From: Terriglobia bacterium
Lineage (GTDB): Bacteria; Acidobacteriota; Terriglobia; Bryobacterales; Bryobacteraceae
Direction of reading: 5' to 3'
NCBI GenBank assembly: GCA_003175985.1
Contig: PSRJ01000310.1
Location: 1 to 51,552 of the forward strand
DNA length: 51,552 bases
How positions within the stretch are numbered: the stretch's first letter is position 1; every line of letters begins with the position of its first letter. The position numbers and the translations under genes are program-made. Below, one piece after another: positions 16,719-25,018 of the stretch. Below the pieces are notes generated by a model. It was not told where the DNA came from and did no database searches. It saw only the letters and a list, made by a program, of their open reading frames with translations.

Positions 16719-18038
16719 TCAGAACTGGCCGAGCAGGACTGTGCCGGCCGGAGTGCCGTCGGTGCGATAAATATTGTTCGCCGTCGACGTAGCGTAGTTG
16801 AAGTAATAAAGCCCTCCGCTCACCTGGATCCACACGTCATTGAGTCCCTGACTGACGAACGCGCCGATATTCACGGGTTTGGTTCCTCCGGGGGTGCCAT
16901 CACTGACCGCGAGCTGGTATCCTCCCCGCGCGCTTGCTGGCGCGAAGAAGAACAAGCGCCCATTTACCTGCCGCAATCCGATGGTGCTCCCCTGGCCGCG
17001 TGGGTTGTACACAGCCTTAGTCCCGGAATTGGTGCCATCGCTCGAGAAGAAACCCGAGGGAAAGGCCAGCGGGCTATTGTCGGCGAGGAAATAGCACAAA
17101 TTGTTAAACTCGACGAAGTCAGTAGGCGTGCTGCTGCCCGGCCCAGGGGCAAGGTCCTTAACCATACCTGTCCCGCCGGCGGTGCCATCGCTCACCCAGA
17201 GCTCTCCCCCATTCGCGTTGTTGTAGAGCCTCATAAAAATCTTGCTGCCGATCAGCGCGGCGAGGTCCGAATAGCCCTGGTTGGTTTGAGAGAGTATGGA
17301 CGCCGCGCCGCCCGCCGCGGGCGCCGTAAAGATAGTCACGCCCGTGCCGGGACCCACCACGTCGAAAACGAGATTACTGCCCAAAAGCTCGATCCACGTA
17401 GGCGGCCCGTACCAGACAAGATTGTTATTCGGCAGCGTGGTGACCAGGTTGAAAGAGGACCCCGCGTCTCCCGTCGAACTGAAGATTTCGAGAAGCGCGC
17501 CTGTGTTCAGAACACGAAGATACAGCTTGCCCCCCAAGGCCTGCAAGCCGTAGACAGCGAGAATCGAAGCCGGGGTCAGACTTGCCACTTCATTCACCAC
17601 GGTCCCGTCGGTCCGAAACAGGCCGCCATACTGAGTGCCGTCCGATCCTAAGAAATAGACGAAGCCATTCAGAGCCGTGCCGGAAAGAGGACTGCCGAGA
17701 ATTCCCAGGCCCGTAAGAGCGGGGAGGAAGTAGGTTCCCCCAACGCTTCCATCAGTTCGCAACAACCCCGGGCAACTGTCGCAAAGCATTTGCGTCACCA
17801 CGATGCCGTTGACCTCGGCCATGCCTTGCACATTGCCGCCGGGAACCGTGGCCAGCAAAGTGGACTGGCCGGGTGCCGTGATGCGGTACAGATTATCGTT
17901 GACCAGGTTGTTGTCGCTGACCCATAGATAAACTCCAGTCGACGCGGCCAGGTAGCGTTGCAAATAAGTTGTCTGAGCAAACGCCGGCACGAAGAGTCCC
18001 AGCAGTAGAACAAAAGGACGGATGGCACAGCAATACAT
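16719..18038 (-). CDS. Secreted ELWxxDGT-repeat beta-propeller protein
   Basis: A 439-residue exported protein. The N-terminal signal sequence (hydrophobic run about 8-20, cleavage near PAFAQT) is followed by degenerate repeats of about 45-60 residues built on ELWVSDGTAGGT and relatives (FRTDGTVV, FFSSDGTNSGT, LAVSDGTPGGT, YRTDGTPAGT). These match the ELWxxDGT repeat family, which folds as a beta-propeller. Function is unknown; such proteins are found at the surface of myxobacteria, planctomycetes and acidobacteria. It converges on the TylF-like gene with a 19-base gap. Confidence 0.85.
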   Translation of the reverse strand: MYCCAIRPFVLLLGLFVPAFAQTTYLQRYLAASTGVYLWVSDNNLVNDNLYRITAPGQSTLLATVPGGNVQGMAEVNGIVVTQMLCDSCPGLLRTDGSVGGTYFLPALTGLGILGSPLSGTALNGFVYFLGSDGTQYGGLFRTDGTVVNEVASLTPASILAVYGLQALGGKLYLRVLNTGALLEIFSSTGDAGSSFNLVTTLPNNNLVWYGPPTWIELLGSNLVFDVVGPGTGVTIFTAPAAGGAASILSQTNQGYSDLAALIGSKIFMRLYNNANGGELWVSDGTAGGTGMVKDLAPGPGSSTPTDFVEFNNLCYFLADNSPLAFPSGFFSSDGTNSGTKAVYNPRGQGSTIGLRQVNGRLFFFAPASARGGYQLAVSDGTPGGTKPVNIGAFVSQGLNDVWIQVSGGLYYFNYATSTANNIYRTDGTPAGTVLLGQF

Positions 18039-18125
18039 GGCAAGATTTTACTGCCGGAAGGGAAGCTAATATCGGGTTCTTTACCTTAGACCGTACCTTC
18101 CAATTCCACTGGCTCAGATCGATCT

Positions 18126-18395
18126 TTATGACCGGTGGAGCCAGCCAAGAGAACTGCCCTGGCTAATGGCGCGCCGCCGGTAATAGTCGGGATCGGAGAA
18201 CTTTTCATTGAAGATGCGATCCCATCGCGCATTTTCCTGACACGTCAGGCACTTGCCGCATGAACAACGGCGGGATGGGACGGAGCAAGTACCGAGGGGA
18301 TTTCCTCTACCAGCTCCGCGCAGTCTCTGGGCGCGGGCTGGACGGCGCGGCTCTTCGAGGAGCGCGGCAAGTGTGGCTGGATCGGCAAGTTCCAT
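18126..18395 (-). CDS. Small CxCGxC cysteine-motif protein
   Basis: An 89-residue protein hidden inside a longer open frame that continues upstream without family resemblance. The ATG at 18395 starts a compact protein. Its core RRCSCGKCLTCQENARWDR is followed by IFNEKFSDPDYYRRR. The four cysteines (CxCxxCxxC) suggest a small zinc or iron-sulfur site. I recall the CxCGxCxxCxxNARWxRIFxxKFxDPxYY pattern from acidobacterial hypothetical proteins, which supports it as a real gene; this is memory, not a search. It is divergent from the Crp-like regulator gene at 18565. Function unknown. Confidence 0.68.
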   Translation of the reverse strand: MELADPATLAALLEEPRRPARAQRLRGAGRGNPLGTCSVPSRRCSCGKCLTCQENARWDRIFNEKFSDPDYYRRRAISQGSSLGWLHRS

Positions 18396-18534
18396 ACAAT
18401 TTTTTCTTTTCTTAGTGTGATTGGCGCGGGGAAAATTCACAAGAGATTTTCCGGGGCAGTCCGGGGTTGTTCTTGCGGGGGTTGTCGCACTCCTTTGTGG
18501 GGCAAAAATACCCCCAAATAGGGGAGAAATAATA

Positions 18535-18540
18535 TATAAT
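18535..18540 (+). promoter_or_regulatory. Perfect -10 hexamer before the Crp-like gene
   Basis: A TATAAT hexamer sits in a strikingly AT-rich patch (about 18525-18565) inside otherwise GC-rich DNA, 25 bases before the ATG of the Crp-like gene. No matching -35 hexamer lies 16-18 bases upstream, so the promoter may depend on an activator. Transcription would start about 18 bases before the ATG. Confidence 0.45.
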
Positions 18541-18564
18541 ATATATAGGTCTGAAAATATTAAT

Positions 18565-19176
18565 ATGGCTCGCAGACGAAGTTCAGCCGTCCTGAACATA
18601 GGACGCGAACTCATCCTTCCCAAAGGGACGAATGTCCTTGGGCCTTTGCGAACACGGCGTTCGATCTGGTGGTTGCGGTCCGGACACGTGCGGCTGTCCG
18701 TGAAAGAGGCAATCATCGATCAGTTGGATGGTGGTTCGTTCTTCGGCGAAGGGACGGTCCTTGGCTTGCCCCCGCACTACGACGCTGCGACCTGCCTCTC
18801 CGAGGTTAAGTTAATCCACTTCCGAATGGTCGAATTCGCGCGCAAGGTAAAAGCAGACTCCCGATTCGCAACTGCAGTCATTCAAAGCCTCGCCCGCAGG
18901 CTCAGGCGATGCGAGAAGCTCATCTTCAGTTTCGTAACTGAACCGGCCGAGACGAGACTTGCGCGGCTGCTCCTGGAGATGGCACCCGAAGGGAAGGGAT
19001 GGACGCGACTCCGCTTCGCGTTCACCAACCCCGAACTTGCCAGGATGATCGGCTCCTCGCGGTGGAGAGTTTCATACTTTGTGAACCGCTTTCAGCGCCT
19101 GGGCTGGTTGCGGCGGTCCCACGGGCTCTGGGTGCAGCGACGCAAAGCCGAAGCTTTTCTCCAAAAAGCCGGTTAA
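18565..19176 (+). CDS. Crp/Fnr-like transcription regulator
   Basis: A 203-residue protein with a cyclic-nucleotide-binding-like beta roll (about 10-115) and a C-terminal winged helix (about 140-200; recognition region FTNPELARMIGSSRWRVSYFVNRFQRLGWL). The cAMP-contact motif (RxS after the glycine loop) is not evident and there is no N-terminal cysteine cluster, so it is neither a clear Crp nor an iron-sulfur Fnr. The effector is unknown. The ATG at 18565 is chosen because the frame before it reads through AT-rich promoter-like DNA. It is followed by two hairpins. Confidence 0.83.
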   Translation: MARRRSSAVLNIGRELILPKGTNVLGPLRTRRSIWWLRSGHVRLSVKEAIIDQLDGGSFFGEGTVLGLPPHYDAATCLSEVKLIHFRMVEFARKVKADSRFATAVIQSLARRLRRCEKLIFSFVTEPAETRLARLLLEMAPEGKGWTRLRFAFTNPELARMIGSSRWRVSYFVNRFQRLGWLRRSHGLWVQRRKAEAFLQKAG

Positions 19177-19197
19177 CCGGCAAATTGGATTAACCGG
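19169..19197 (+). repeat. Inverted repeat spanning the Crp-like stop codon
   Basis: CCGGTTAA (19169-19176, which includes the stop codon) pairs with TTAACCGG (19190-19197) across 13 bases. The first arm is itself the start of a 12-base perfect palindrome, CCGGTTAACCGG (19169-19180). It could be a transcript-end hairpin or a protein-binding site. The run after it (TATTTGTCTT) is only moderately T-rich. Confidence 0.45.
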
Positions 19198-19206
19198 TAT
19201 TTGTCT

Positions 19207-19226
19207 TGAGAAAGCGCCATTTCTCA
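19207..19226 (+). terminator. Possible second hairpin after the Crp-like gene
   Basis: TGAGAAA (19207-19213) pairs perfectly with TTTCTCA (19220-19226) over a 6-base loop. No T-run follows directly, so it is a weak candidate for a Rho-independent terminator. Together with the preceding inverted repeat it may end the regulator transcript. Confidence 0.3.
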
Positions 19227-19238
19227 GAGTGTGGCATT

Positions 19239-19268
19239 TTGCAACCCCTAAGAATTCCATGGTATATT
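19239..19268 (+). promoter_or_regulatory. Possible promoter for the KYWA-motif gene
   Basis: TTGCAA (19239-19244, 4/6 to the -35 consensus) is 18 bases from TATATT (19263-19268, 5/6 to -10). It points at the small gene at 19448 and would leave a leader of about 170 bases, in which I see no gene. Confidence 0.35.
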
Positions 19269-19447
19269 CACACCCCAGGGGGTTCGGCCGGCGCCGGAGT
19301 GCGAGGAACTGCAACGCCTGCTCGGGATTTAAATGGAGGCGCTTGCTGAATACCATCCGGCGCAGGTTCCCCCGATAAACGGGCTGTCGGAGGCATGACT
19401 GCCGAGGCGGGACGGCCGCAATACAGCGGACGTAAAAGGAATACCAA

Positions 19448-19669
19448 ATGAACGTCAATATTTTGATCCGCAAACTCCGCTCCGAGCGCGAGAGGATCAT
19501 GGGAGTGATCGGAGAGTTGGAACGCCTACAAGCGCAAACCGAAAAGAGCGGCGCCGGTGGACATAAGCGCGGCCGCAAGTCGATAGGCCCGCAGGAACGG
19601 CTCCTGATTTCTCACCGCATGAAGTCCTATTGGGCGAGCCGCCGCGAAGGCAAAACAATGGGAGAATAA
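19448..19669 (+). CDS. Small basic RGRK/KYWA-motif protein, possibly DNA-binding
   Basis: A 73-residue basic protein. It has an N-terminal helix with coiled-coil character (LIRKLRSERERIMGVIGELERLQAQ), an AT-hook-like RGRK (about 41-44), and a C-terminal ISHRMKSYWASRREGK stretch. The combination of a short coiled coil, an RGRK core and a basic RMKxYWAxRR tail recurs in small acidobacterial proteins I recall, and in AT-hook/H-NS-like tails. Binding to nucleic acid is therefore plausible but unproven. It lies 98 bases before the ethylene-receptor-like kinase, on the same strand, with no terminator visible between them. Confidence 0.65.
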   Translation: MNVNILIRKLRSERERIMGVIGELERLQAQTEKSGAGGHKRGRKSIGPQERLLISHRMKSYWASRREGKTMGE

Positions 19670-19767
19670 GAAAAGAGGTTCTACAGGGGCCGCCGCATCG
19701 ATAATAAGTCGGATAACGAGGCAGGCGGTGTTTTAACCAGATATCCCCGTTGATGGGAAACAGGATC

Positions 19768-21825
19768 ATGAATTTCTTTCAATGGCTTTTTGACACGAAT
19801 TTCATGGCGCACGTGTATTGCTACCGGCAGGACCCCGGTTTGGTGGGGCTGCATTTCTGGTCCGATCTTTCCATTGGAGCAGCCTATGTCGCAATATCCC
19901 TAACGCTGGCTTACCTGGTGCGGAGCGCCAAGCGGGAGATCCCGTTTTCCTGGATGTTCCTGGCATTCGGCACGTTCATCATCGCCTGCGGCGGCACGCA
20001 TCTCATGGAGGTCCTGACCTTGCGGACGCCGGTGTACTGGCTTTCGGGTCTTGTCAAGGCGTTGACCGCCGCCGCTTCTGTTACTACCGCGCTCGCGCTG
20101 CCCCCACTCGTTCCTAAAACGCTCGGCATGGTCAAGGCGGCCGCTATTTCGGAGCAGCGCCGCGTGGAAATCGAAGAGGCCAACGCCGCGCTCGAGAGGG
20201 AAATCGAAGAGCGTAAACGTGCAGAAGCAGAGATTCGCCGATTGAACCTGGATCTGGAGTCCCGGGTTCAACAGCGCACGGCGGAATTGGCTCGGGCCAA
20301 TCAGTCTCTGGCGGAGCTGGCAGCTATTGTCGAGCACTCGGCGGACGGCATTATCGGAATGGACCTGGAAAATCGGATCACCAGTTGGAATCCGGCAGCC
20401 GAAAAGATGTTTGGCTACCGGGCAGCGGACATGATCGGGAAGAACATCGGCGAATTAGCCTGGACGGACGGGACTGGCAAAGCTTCCGCGGTCTGGAGGA
20501 GGCTTCCCGAAAGCACCGGGGACGAGCCGGCGGAGATCGAGTGTACCCGGAGGGACGGCGGGACCATCCTCTTACTGCTGACCGTATCGCCCGTTCGCAA
20601 CCAGGCGGGCGCCTTGACCGGGGCATCGGTGATCGCCCGCGACATTACAGAACGTAAGCGCTCCGAACAACAGCTCCAGCAAATGCAGAAGCTGGAGAGC
20701 CTGGGTCTGGTGGCAGGCGGAGTCGCCCATGACTTCAACAACCTGCTGGTCGGAATTCTGGGTAATGCCAGCCTGGTGCTGGACAGCATGCCCACTGCCA
20801 ATCCGAATCGGGTTCTCCTTCACCATGTTATCGACGCGAGTGAGCGGGCGTCGGCGCTGACACGGCAACTGCTGGCATACGCAGGTAAAGGGCGGTTCGT
20901 AATCGAGAGGATTAACCTGTCCCAGCTTGTCAGCGAAATCAGCACGCTGCTCGAAACGTCCATTTTCCGAAACGTGCAGCTACGGCTGGAGCTCAAGTCC
21001 GATATTCCTCAAATCGAAGCCGATGCCGGGCAAATTCAACAGCTCATCATGAACCTCGTGATTAATGCGGCGGAAGCGATCGGAGAACAGGACAACGGTA
21101 CCGTGCTCGTCACCACGGAGCAGCAGACGGTCGACGAGGCCTACATCGCGCAGAACTTTGCGGGCGACACGCTCCGGCCAGGCAGCTACGTGGCATTGGA
21201 GGTTCACGACACGGGGTGCGGCATGGATGACGCTACGCTGTCAAAGATCTTCGATCCCTTCTTTACAACGAAATTCACTGGCCGCGGACTGGGTCTGGCC
21301 GCCGCTCTGGGAATCGTCCGCGGACACCGGGGCGCTATGCGCGTATATAGCATTCCGGGGAAGGGAACGACGTTCAAGGTGCTGCTGCCGGCGGCGGAGG
21401 GGACAGCAGCGGCGCCCGTAACGGAGACCCCGCAATCCGATCTGGCGGGGACCGGCACCATCCTGATCATCGATGACGAGCCTGCCGTAAGGCAGATGGC
21501 GACGAGCGCATTGGAAGCTTACGGCTACAGTGTACTCACTGCCTCAGACGGTCAGGCGGGAATCGAAGTCTTCCGAAACAACGCGGACCGTGTAGCGGCC
21601 ATCCTTCTCGACATGACGATGCCGGTCATGAGCGGGCAGGAGACTTTCCGCAAAATCAAGAGCATCCGCCCGCAGGCGCGGATAATCGTATCGAGTGGCT
21701 ATAACGAAGTCGAGGCGGTGCGGCGATTCACCGCCAAAGGAATGGCCGACTTCATCCAAAAGCCCTACACTGCGCGGAAACTGGCGCGTACCGTGAAACT
21801 GGCACTCAATCCGGACCTGAGTTAA
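19768..21825 (+). CDS. Ethylene-receptor-like hybrid histidine kinase (ETR1-type N-terminus, PAS, kinase, receiver)
   Basis: A 685-residue membrane hybrid kinase. Residues 15-115 hold three membrane helices that align closely with the ethylene-binding domain of plant ETR1 and cyanobacterial homologues. D33 and Y40 match ETR1 D25 and Y32. The copper ligands C74 and H78 lie in FIIACGGTHLMEV (ETR1 FIVLCGATHLINL, C65/H69). An HVYCY motif stands where family members carry HGYCY. A coiled coil (about 125-180), a PAS domain (about 182-305), a HisKA domain with H321 (GVAHDFNNLL), HATPase_c and a C-terminal receiver (phosphoacceptor D615) follow. No GAF domain is present, unlike plant receptors. The ATG at 19768 is chosen because family members begin at the same MxFxQxLF point; an ATG at 19753 would add five residues. 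Ethylene binding is inferred from these residues. Confidence 0.9.
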   Translation: MNFFQWLFDTNFMAHVYCYRQDPGLVGLHFWSDLSIGAAYVAISLTLAYLVRSAKREIPFSWMFLAFGTFIIACGGTHLMEVLTLRTPVYWLSGLVKALTAAASVTTALALPPLVPKTLGMVKAAAISEQRRVEIEEANAALEREIEERKRAEAEIRRLNLDLESRVQQRTAELARANQSLAELAAIVEHSADGIIGMDLENRITSWNPAAEKMFGYRAADMIGKNIGELAWTDGTGKASAVWRRLPESTGDEPAEIECTRRDGGTILLLLTVSPVRNQAGALTGASVIARDITERKRSEQQLQQMQKLESLGLVAGGVAHDFNNLLVGILGNASLVLDSMPTANPNRVLLHHVIDASERASALTRQLLAYAGKGRFVIERINLSQLVSEISTLLETSIFRNVQLRLELKSDIPQIEADAGQIQQLIMNLVINAAEAIGEQDNGTVLVTTEQQTVDEAYIAQNFAGDTLRPGSYVALEVHDTGCGMDDATLSKIFDPFFTTKFTGRGLGLAAALGIVRGHRGAMRVYSIPGKGTTFKVLLPAAEGTAAAPVTETPQSDLAGTGTILIIDDEPAVRQMATSALEAYGYSVLTASDGQAGIEVFRNNADRVAAILLDMTMPVMSGQETFRKIKSIRPQARIIVSSGYNEVEAVRRFTAKGMADFIQKPYTARKLARTVKLALNPDLS

Positions 21826-21852
21826 CGGAGTTCGTCACGAACGGCTGGGGAG

Positions 21853-21876
21853 ACCGCTCCCTCACGGTCGCGGCTC
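21853..21876. repeat. 24-base GC-rich element, copy 1
   Basis: Begins ACCGCT and ends CGCGGCTC, with CCGC and GCGG arms that can pair over 12 bases. It lies 28 bases after the ethylene-receptor-like gene. A second copy at 30978-31001 has the same length and matches at 19 of 24 positions by eye. The two copies sit just outside the six-gene signalling cluster. They probably belong to a dispersed intergenic family with a possible transcript-end role. Confidence 0.5.
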
Positions 21877-22040
21877 GGCAACTCCCGCCGATTTCATAAT
21901 ATAACCTCCGATAGTAACCAAGATAAGTATTGTTCCCTAGGACCAGGGGATTTACCTTTTGAGAAGGATTTCAATTTCTGATATCACGCCGTAGGGACCG
22001 GCCATATCGGAGGGGCGTGAATATCGGTACGAGGAGATCG

Positions 22041-23042
22041 ATGACTGAGCCAATTCTCTTCGTCGACGATGATGTCAATCTAGTCAGCGCGGTTCAGCGG
22101 AATCTGCATAAGACGTACAGCATAGCCATTGCGACTAGCGCCCAGGACGCGCTTGCCGCGGCCGCCGCGGATTCCTATGCCGTGGTCGTCTCCGATCTGC
22201 AAATGCCGGGCATGAGCGGCATCGAATTGTTGACGCGAATCAAGGAACTTTCTCCGGAGACCGTCCGCATTCTGCTTACCGGGCATGCGGACCTGGAAGC
22301 AGCTATTGACGCCGTAAATGAAGGGAATATCTTCCGCTTTTTGAGAAAGCCGTGCCCGCAGGTGCTCCTCAAGAAGACCGTAGATGCGGGCTTGGTTCAA
22401 TACCGGCTTCAGATGGCGGAGCGCGACGTTTTGCAGGAGACACTCGTAGGCGCCGTGGCGGTTTTCGTGGATATCCTCAGTGCAGTCCAACCGGCTGCTT
22501 TCGGCCGCGCTGCCCGCCTTCGCTGGTGCATGCGCAAGCTTGCACTGGAATTCAGGGTACGCGATCACTGGCAATTTGAAGCCGCTGCGATGTTATCCCA
22601 GATTGGGGCTCTATTAGCTCCCGAGACACTCGAACGACACGCCGGAACTCACCTTTTGGAGGGGAACCTGGACCGGCTGCGAGCAGAAGCCAAGGTTGTT
22701 GAGCAGTTACTGGAGTCCGTTCCCCGGCTGCACACGGTCGCGCAAATCATCGATCGCCAGTATGAGGACCCGCAAACCCTGGAAGGGTTATCGGCAAAGG
22801 CATACACCATCGCCCTGGGAGCTCACTTGCTCCGCGTCGCCGGCGACTTCGACCGCCTCGTGGGCGCGGACTTTTCCTTCAGCGCCGCGCTCGCAGAAAT
22901 GCAGCGCCGAAGCGGGGCTTATCACCCGGAAGTACTGGCTGCCCTGCAGAAGCTGGTTCAGGGGGAGCGATCCGACACCGCCCAGGAACAGTACCTGTTC
23001 CGCCCGATCGCCGAGGAGGTCCTGCGCTCGCTGAGAAGTTAG
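22041..23042 (+). CDS. Response regulator with degenerate HD-GYP-like output
   Basis: A 333-residue protein: receiver (about 1-120; D52 phosphoacceptor, LLTGHAD, K in FLRKPCP) joined to an alpha-helical domain of about 200 residues. The organisation resembles RpfG-type HD-GYP regulators, but the catalytic motifs are lost. Where HD-GYP proteins show HDIGK, this reads MLSQIGALL. No HHExxDGxGYP motif is visible. It should therefore not degrade cyclic di-GMP and may act by protein contact. It is a paralogue of the last gene of the cluster (29761). The ATG at 22041 has a GAGGAG site 4 bases upstream; a GTG at 22017 is an in-frame alternative. Confidence 0.85.
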   Translation: MTEPILFVDDDVNLVSAVQRNLHKTYSIAIATSAQDALAAAAADSYAVVVSDLQMPGMSGIELLTRIKELSPETVRILLTGHADLEAAIDAVNEGNIFRFLRKPCPQVLLKKTVDAGLVQYRLQMAERDVLQETLVGAVAVFVDILSAVQPAAFGRAARLRWCMRKLALEFRVRDHWQFEAAAMLSQIGALLAPETLERHAGTHLLEGNLDRLRAEAKVVEQLLESVPRLHTVAQIIDRQYEDPQTLEGLSAKAYTIALGAHLLRVAGDFDRLVGADFSFSAALAEMQRRSGAYHPEVLAALQKLVQGERSDTAQEQYLFRPIAEEVLRSLRS

Positions 23043-23053
23043 GTAGGCAGCGT

Positions 23054-25018
23054 GTGAGTTACTCCATGTCCGAGTCCACAACTTGCTCCAACCGCGCGCT
23101 GTTTGAACTCAACGCAGAGATGCAAACGCGCATCCTCGACCAGGTCCAGGATGCTATTGTCGCGGTGGATCGGGAATTCCACGTCACCTACTGCAATAGC
23201 GCCGCGGAGCGTCTGTTCGGCTGGCCGGCCGCCGAAGCAGTGGGCCGGGTGTACCGGACAATCGCCGGGACACAGGTTTCACCGGCCGAACGCCAGGCAA
23301 TCCACCACGAGATTCTCCAGCGGGGCTCCTGGAGCGGCGAAATTATCTGTACCCATAAAGCAGGCACGCAGTTCCTGGCGCGTGTTTCCTGGTCTGTGAT
23401 TCGTGACACGCGGGGAGCCCCGCGGCAAGTGATCGGAATCCACCAGGACCTGACCACTCCCAAACAGATGGAGCAAAAGCTGCGCGCCACCGAAGATGTT
23501 CTCCGCGTGGCGCAAGACACCCTGGGGGTAGGGACCTGGGAGTGGGACCTCGGTCCCGGAATGCCGAAGTGCTCCGAGCAACTGATCAGGCTCTGCGGAT
23601 TCCACGGGGATTGGCGAGATTTCAGTTATGACGACTGGTTGAGCTGTGTGCATCCCGACGACCGGTCGAGAATCTGCATTCAGGTTGCAGCCCACCGAAA
23701 CCAACCGCAGGCTTTCGTGGAACAGTACCGGGTGGTTTGGCCCGATGGTTCCGTTCACTGGATTTTGGACCGTTCGATGCTGGTTGCCGGCCACAACGGC
23801 CAGCCGGAGCGCATGATCGGTTTGAGCGTCGATATCACCGACCAAAAGAATGTGGAGCACGCCAGCGCGCAATTGGCGGCGATCGTTGAGTGCGCCGACG
23901 CTTCGATCATAAGTACCAATCTCCAGGGCGAGGTGCTCACCTGGAACCGCGGAGCGGAGCGTATGTACGGCTACTGCGCCGCCGAGATGTTGGGCCGCAG
24001 CACCGCCACTCTGGTTCCTCCGGAGCGGGCTGAGGAATGGGCATCCATTCAACGGCAATTGCGCCGGGGCGAGAGTGTCCACCATCTCGAGACCAGCCGG
24101 CTCACGAAATCCGGAAGCCGTATCGACGTGCTGCACACCATCTCGCCCATCCTGGATCGCAACGGAATAGTCCAGGGAATGGCCGGCGTGGCCTGGGATA
24201 TTACGCAAATCAAGCGGCTCGAGCGGCAGCTCGCGCAGACGCAGAAAATGGAGTCTATCGGCCAGTTGGCGGCCGGCATCGCGCACGAGATCAATACTCC
24301 GATTCAGTACATCGGCGACAACGCGAAGTTCCTGCAGGACGCGTTCCACGATCTCATCGGATTTGCCACTCAGCGGCCGGAGCCCCAACACATGCCGACA
24401 ACGCTGGAGGACGGCGTCTTCGAGTACCTCCGGAACGAGGTACCGAGAGCGATCGAACAACTGCTCGAAGGAGTCGATCATGTGGCGCGTATTGTGCGCG
24501 CTATGAAGGAATTTTCCCATCCAGGACCGGCAGAGAAAATGCCGGTCGATATCAACCGCGCCATCGAAAGCACCATTCTGGTCTCGAAGAACGAATGGAA
24601 GTACATCGCTGAGGTCAGCACCGACCTGGAACCGGATCTTCCTCTGGTGCCCTGCCTGGCAGGTGAACTCAACCAGGTGATCCTCAATCTGATCGTCAAT
24701 GCCGCCCATGCGATTGCCGAATTCAATAAGGACTCGGGCAGGAAGGGATCCATTCACATCACGACGTGCAAGAGTACTGGCGGTGTGGAGATCCACGTCC
24801 GAGATACCGGAGGCGGCATTCCGGAGGCGATTCAGTCGAAAGTGTTCGATCCGTTCTTCACAACCAAGCCCATGGGGAAAGGTACGGGGCAGGGATTGGC
24901 GATTGCCCATGCGGTGATCGTGCAGAAGCACAACGGAACCATCCGGTTTGAATCGGAACCGGGAAGCGGAACGAGATTTGTGATTGGACTCCCATTGGAA
25001 CGCGAGCTCGTATCATGA
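23054..25018 (+). CDS. Soluble triple-PAS sensor histidine kinase
   Basis: A 654-residue kinase without membrane segments. It has three PAS domains (about 25-140, 145-270, 275-395), the second PAS_3-like (WEWDLGPGMPKCSEQL...HPDDR). The HisKA domain has H411 in AAGIAHEINTPIQYIGDN, and HATPase_c carries NAAHAIAEF, DTGGGIPEAI and GKGTGQGLAIAHAV. The HEINTPIQYIGDN...FLQDAF signature defines a recognisable kinase subgroup. The core (about residues 385-650) is nearly the same as that of the kinase at 25629, so one arose from the other by duplication. Start: GTG at 23054; an ATG at 23066 is possible. It overlaps the next gene by ATGA. Confidence 0.9.
   Translation: MSYSMSESTTCSNRALFELNAEMQTRILDQVQDAIVAVDREFHVTYCNSAAERLFGWPAAEAVGRVYRTIAGTQVSPAERQAIHHEILQRGSWSGEIICTHKAGTQFLARVSWSVIRDTRGAPRQVIGIHQDLTTPKQMEQKLRATEDVLRVAQDTLGVGTWEWDLGPGMPKCSEQLIRLCGFHGDWRDFSYDDWLSCVHPDDRSRICIQVAAHRNQPQAFVEQYRVVWPDGSVHWILDRSMLVAGHNGQPERMIGLSVDITDQKNVEHASAQLAAIVECADASIISTNLQGEVLTWNRGAERMYGYCAAEMLGRSTATLVPPERAEEWASIQRQLRRGESVHHLETSRLTKSGSRIDVLHTISPILDRNGIVQGMAGVAWDITQIKRLERQLAQTQKMESIGQLAAGIAHEINTPIQYIGDNAKFLQDAFHDLIGFATQRPEPQHMPTTLEDGVFEYLRNEVPRAIEQLLEGVDHVARIVRAMKEFSHPGPAEKMPVDINRAIESTILVSKNEWKYIAEVSTDLEPDLPLVPCLAGELNQVILNLIVNAAHAIAEFNKDSGRKGSIHITTCKSTGGVEIHVRDTGGGIPEAIQSKVFDPFFTTKPMGKGTGQGLAIAHAVIVQKHNGTIRFESEPGSGTRFVIGLPLERELVS

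Noticed and set aside
18396..18716. N-terminal extension of the CxCGxC protein to 196 residues
   Set aside because: The extension covers the promoter and start of the divergent Crp-like gene and contains no recognisable domain.
23279..24931. A 550-codon open frame on the minus strand antisense to the triple-PAS kinase
   Set aside because: No family resemblance. The plus strand encodes a clear kinase with all its catalytic motifs. Long antisense frames are common in GC-rich DNA.
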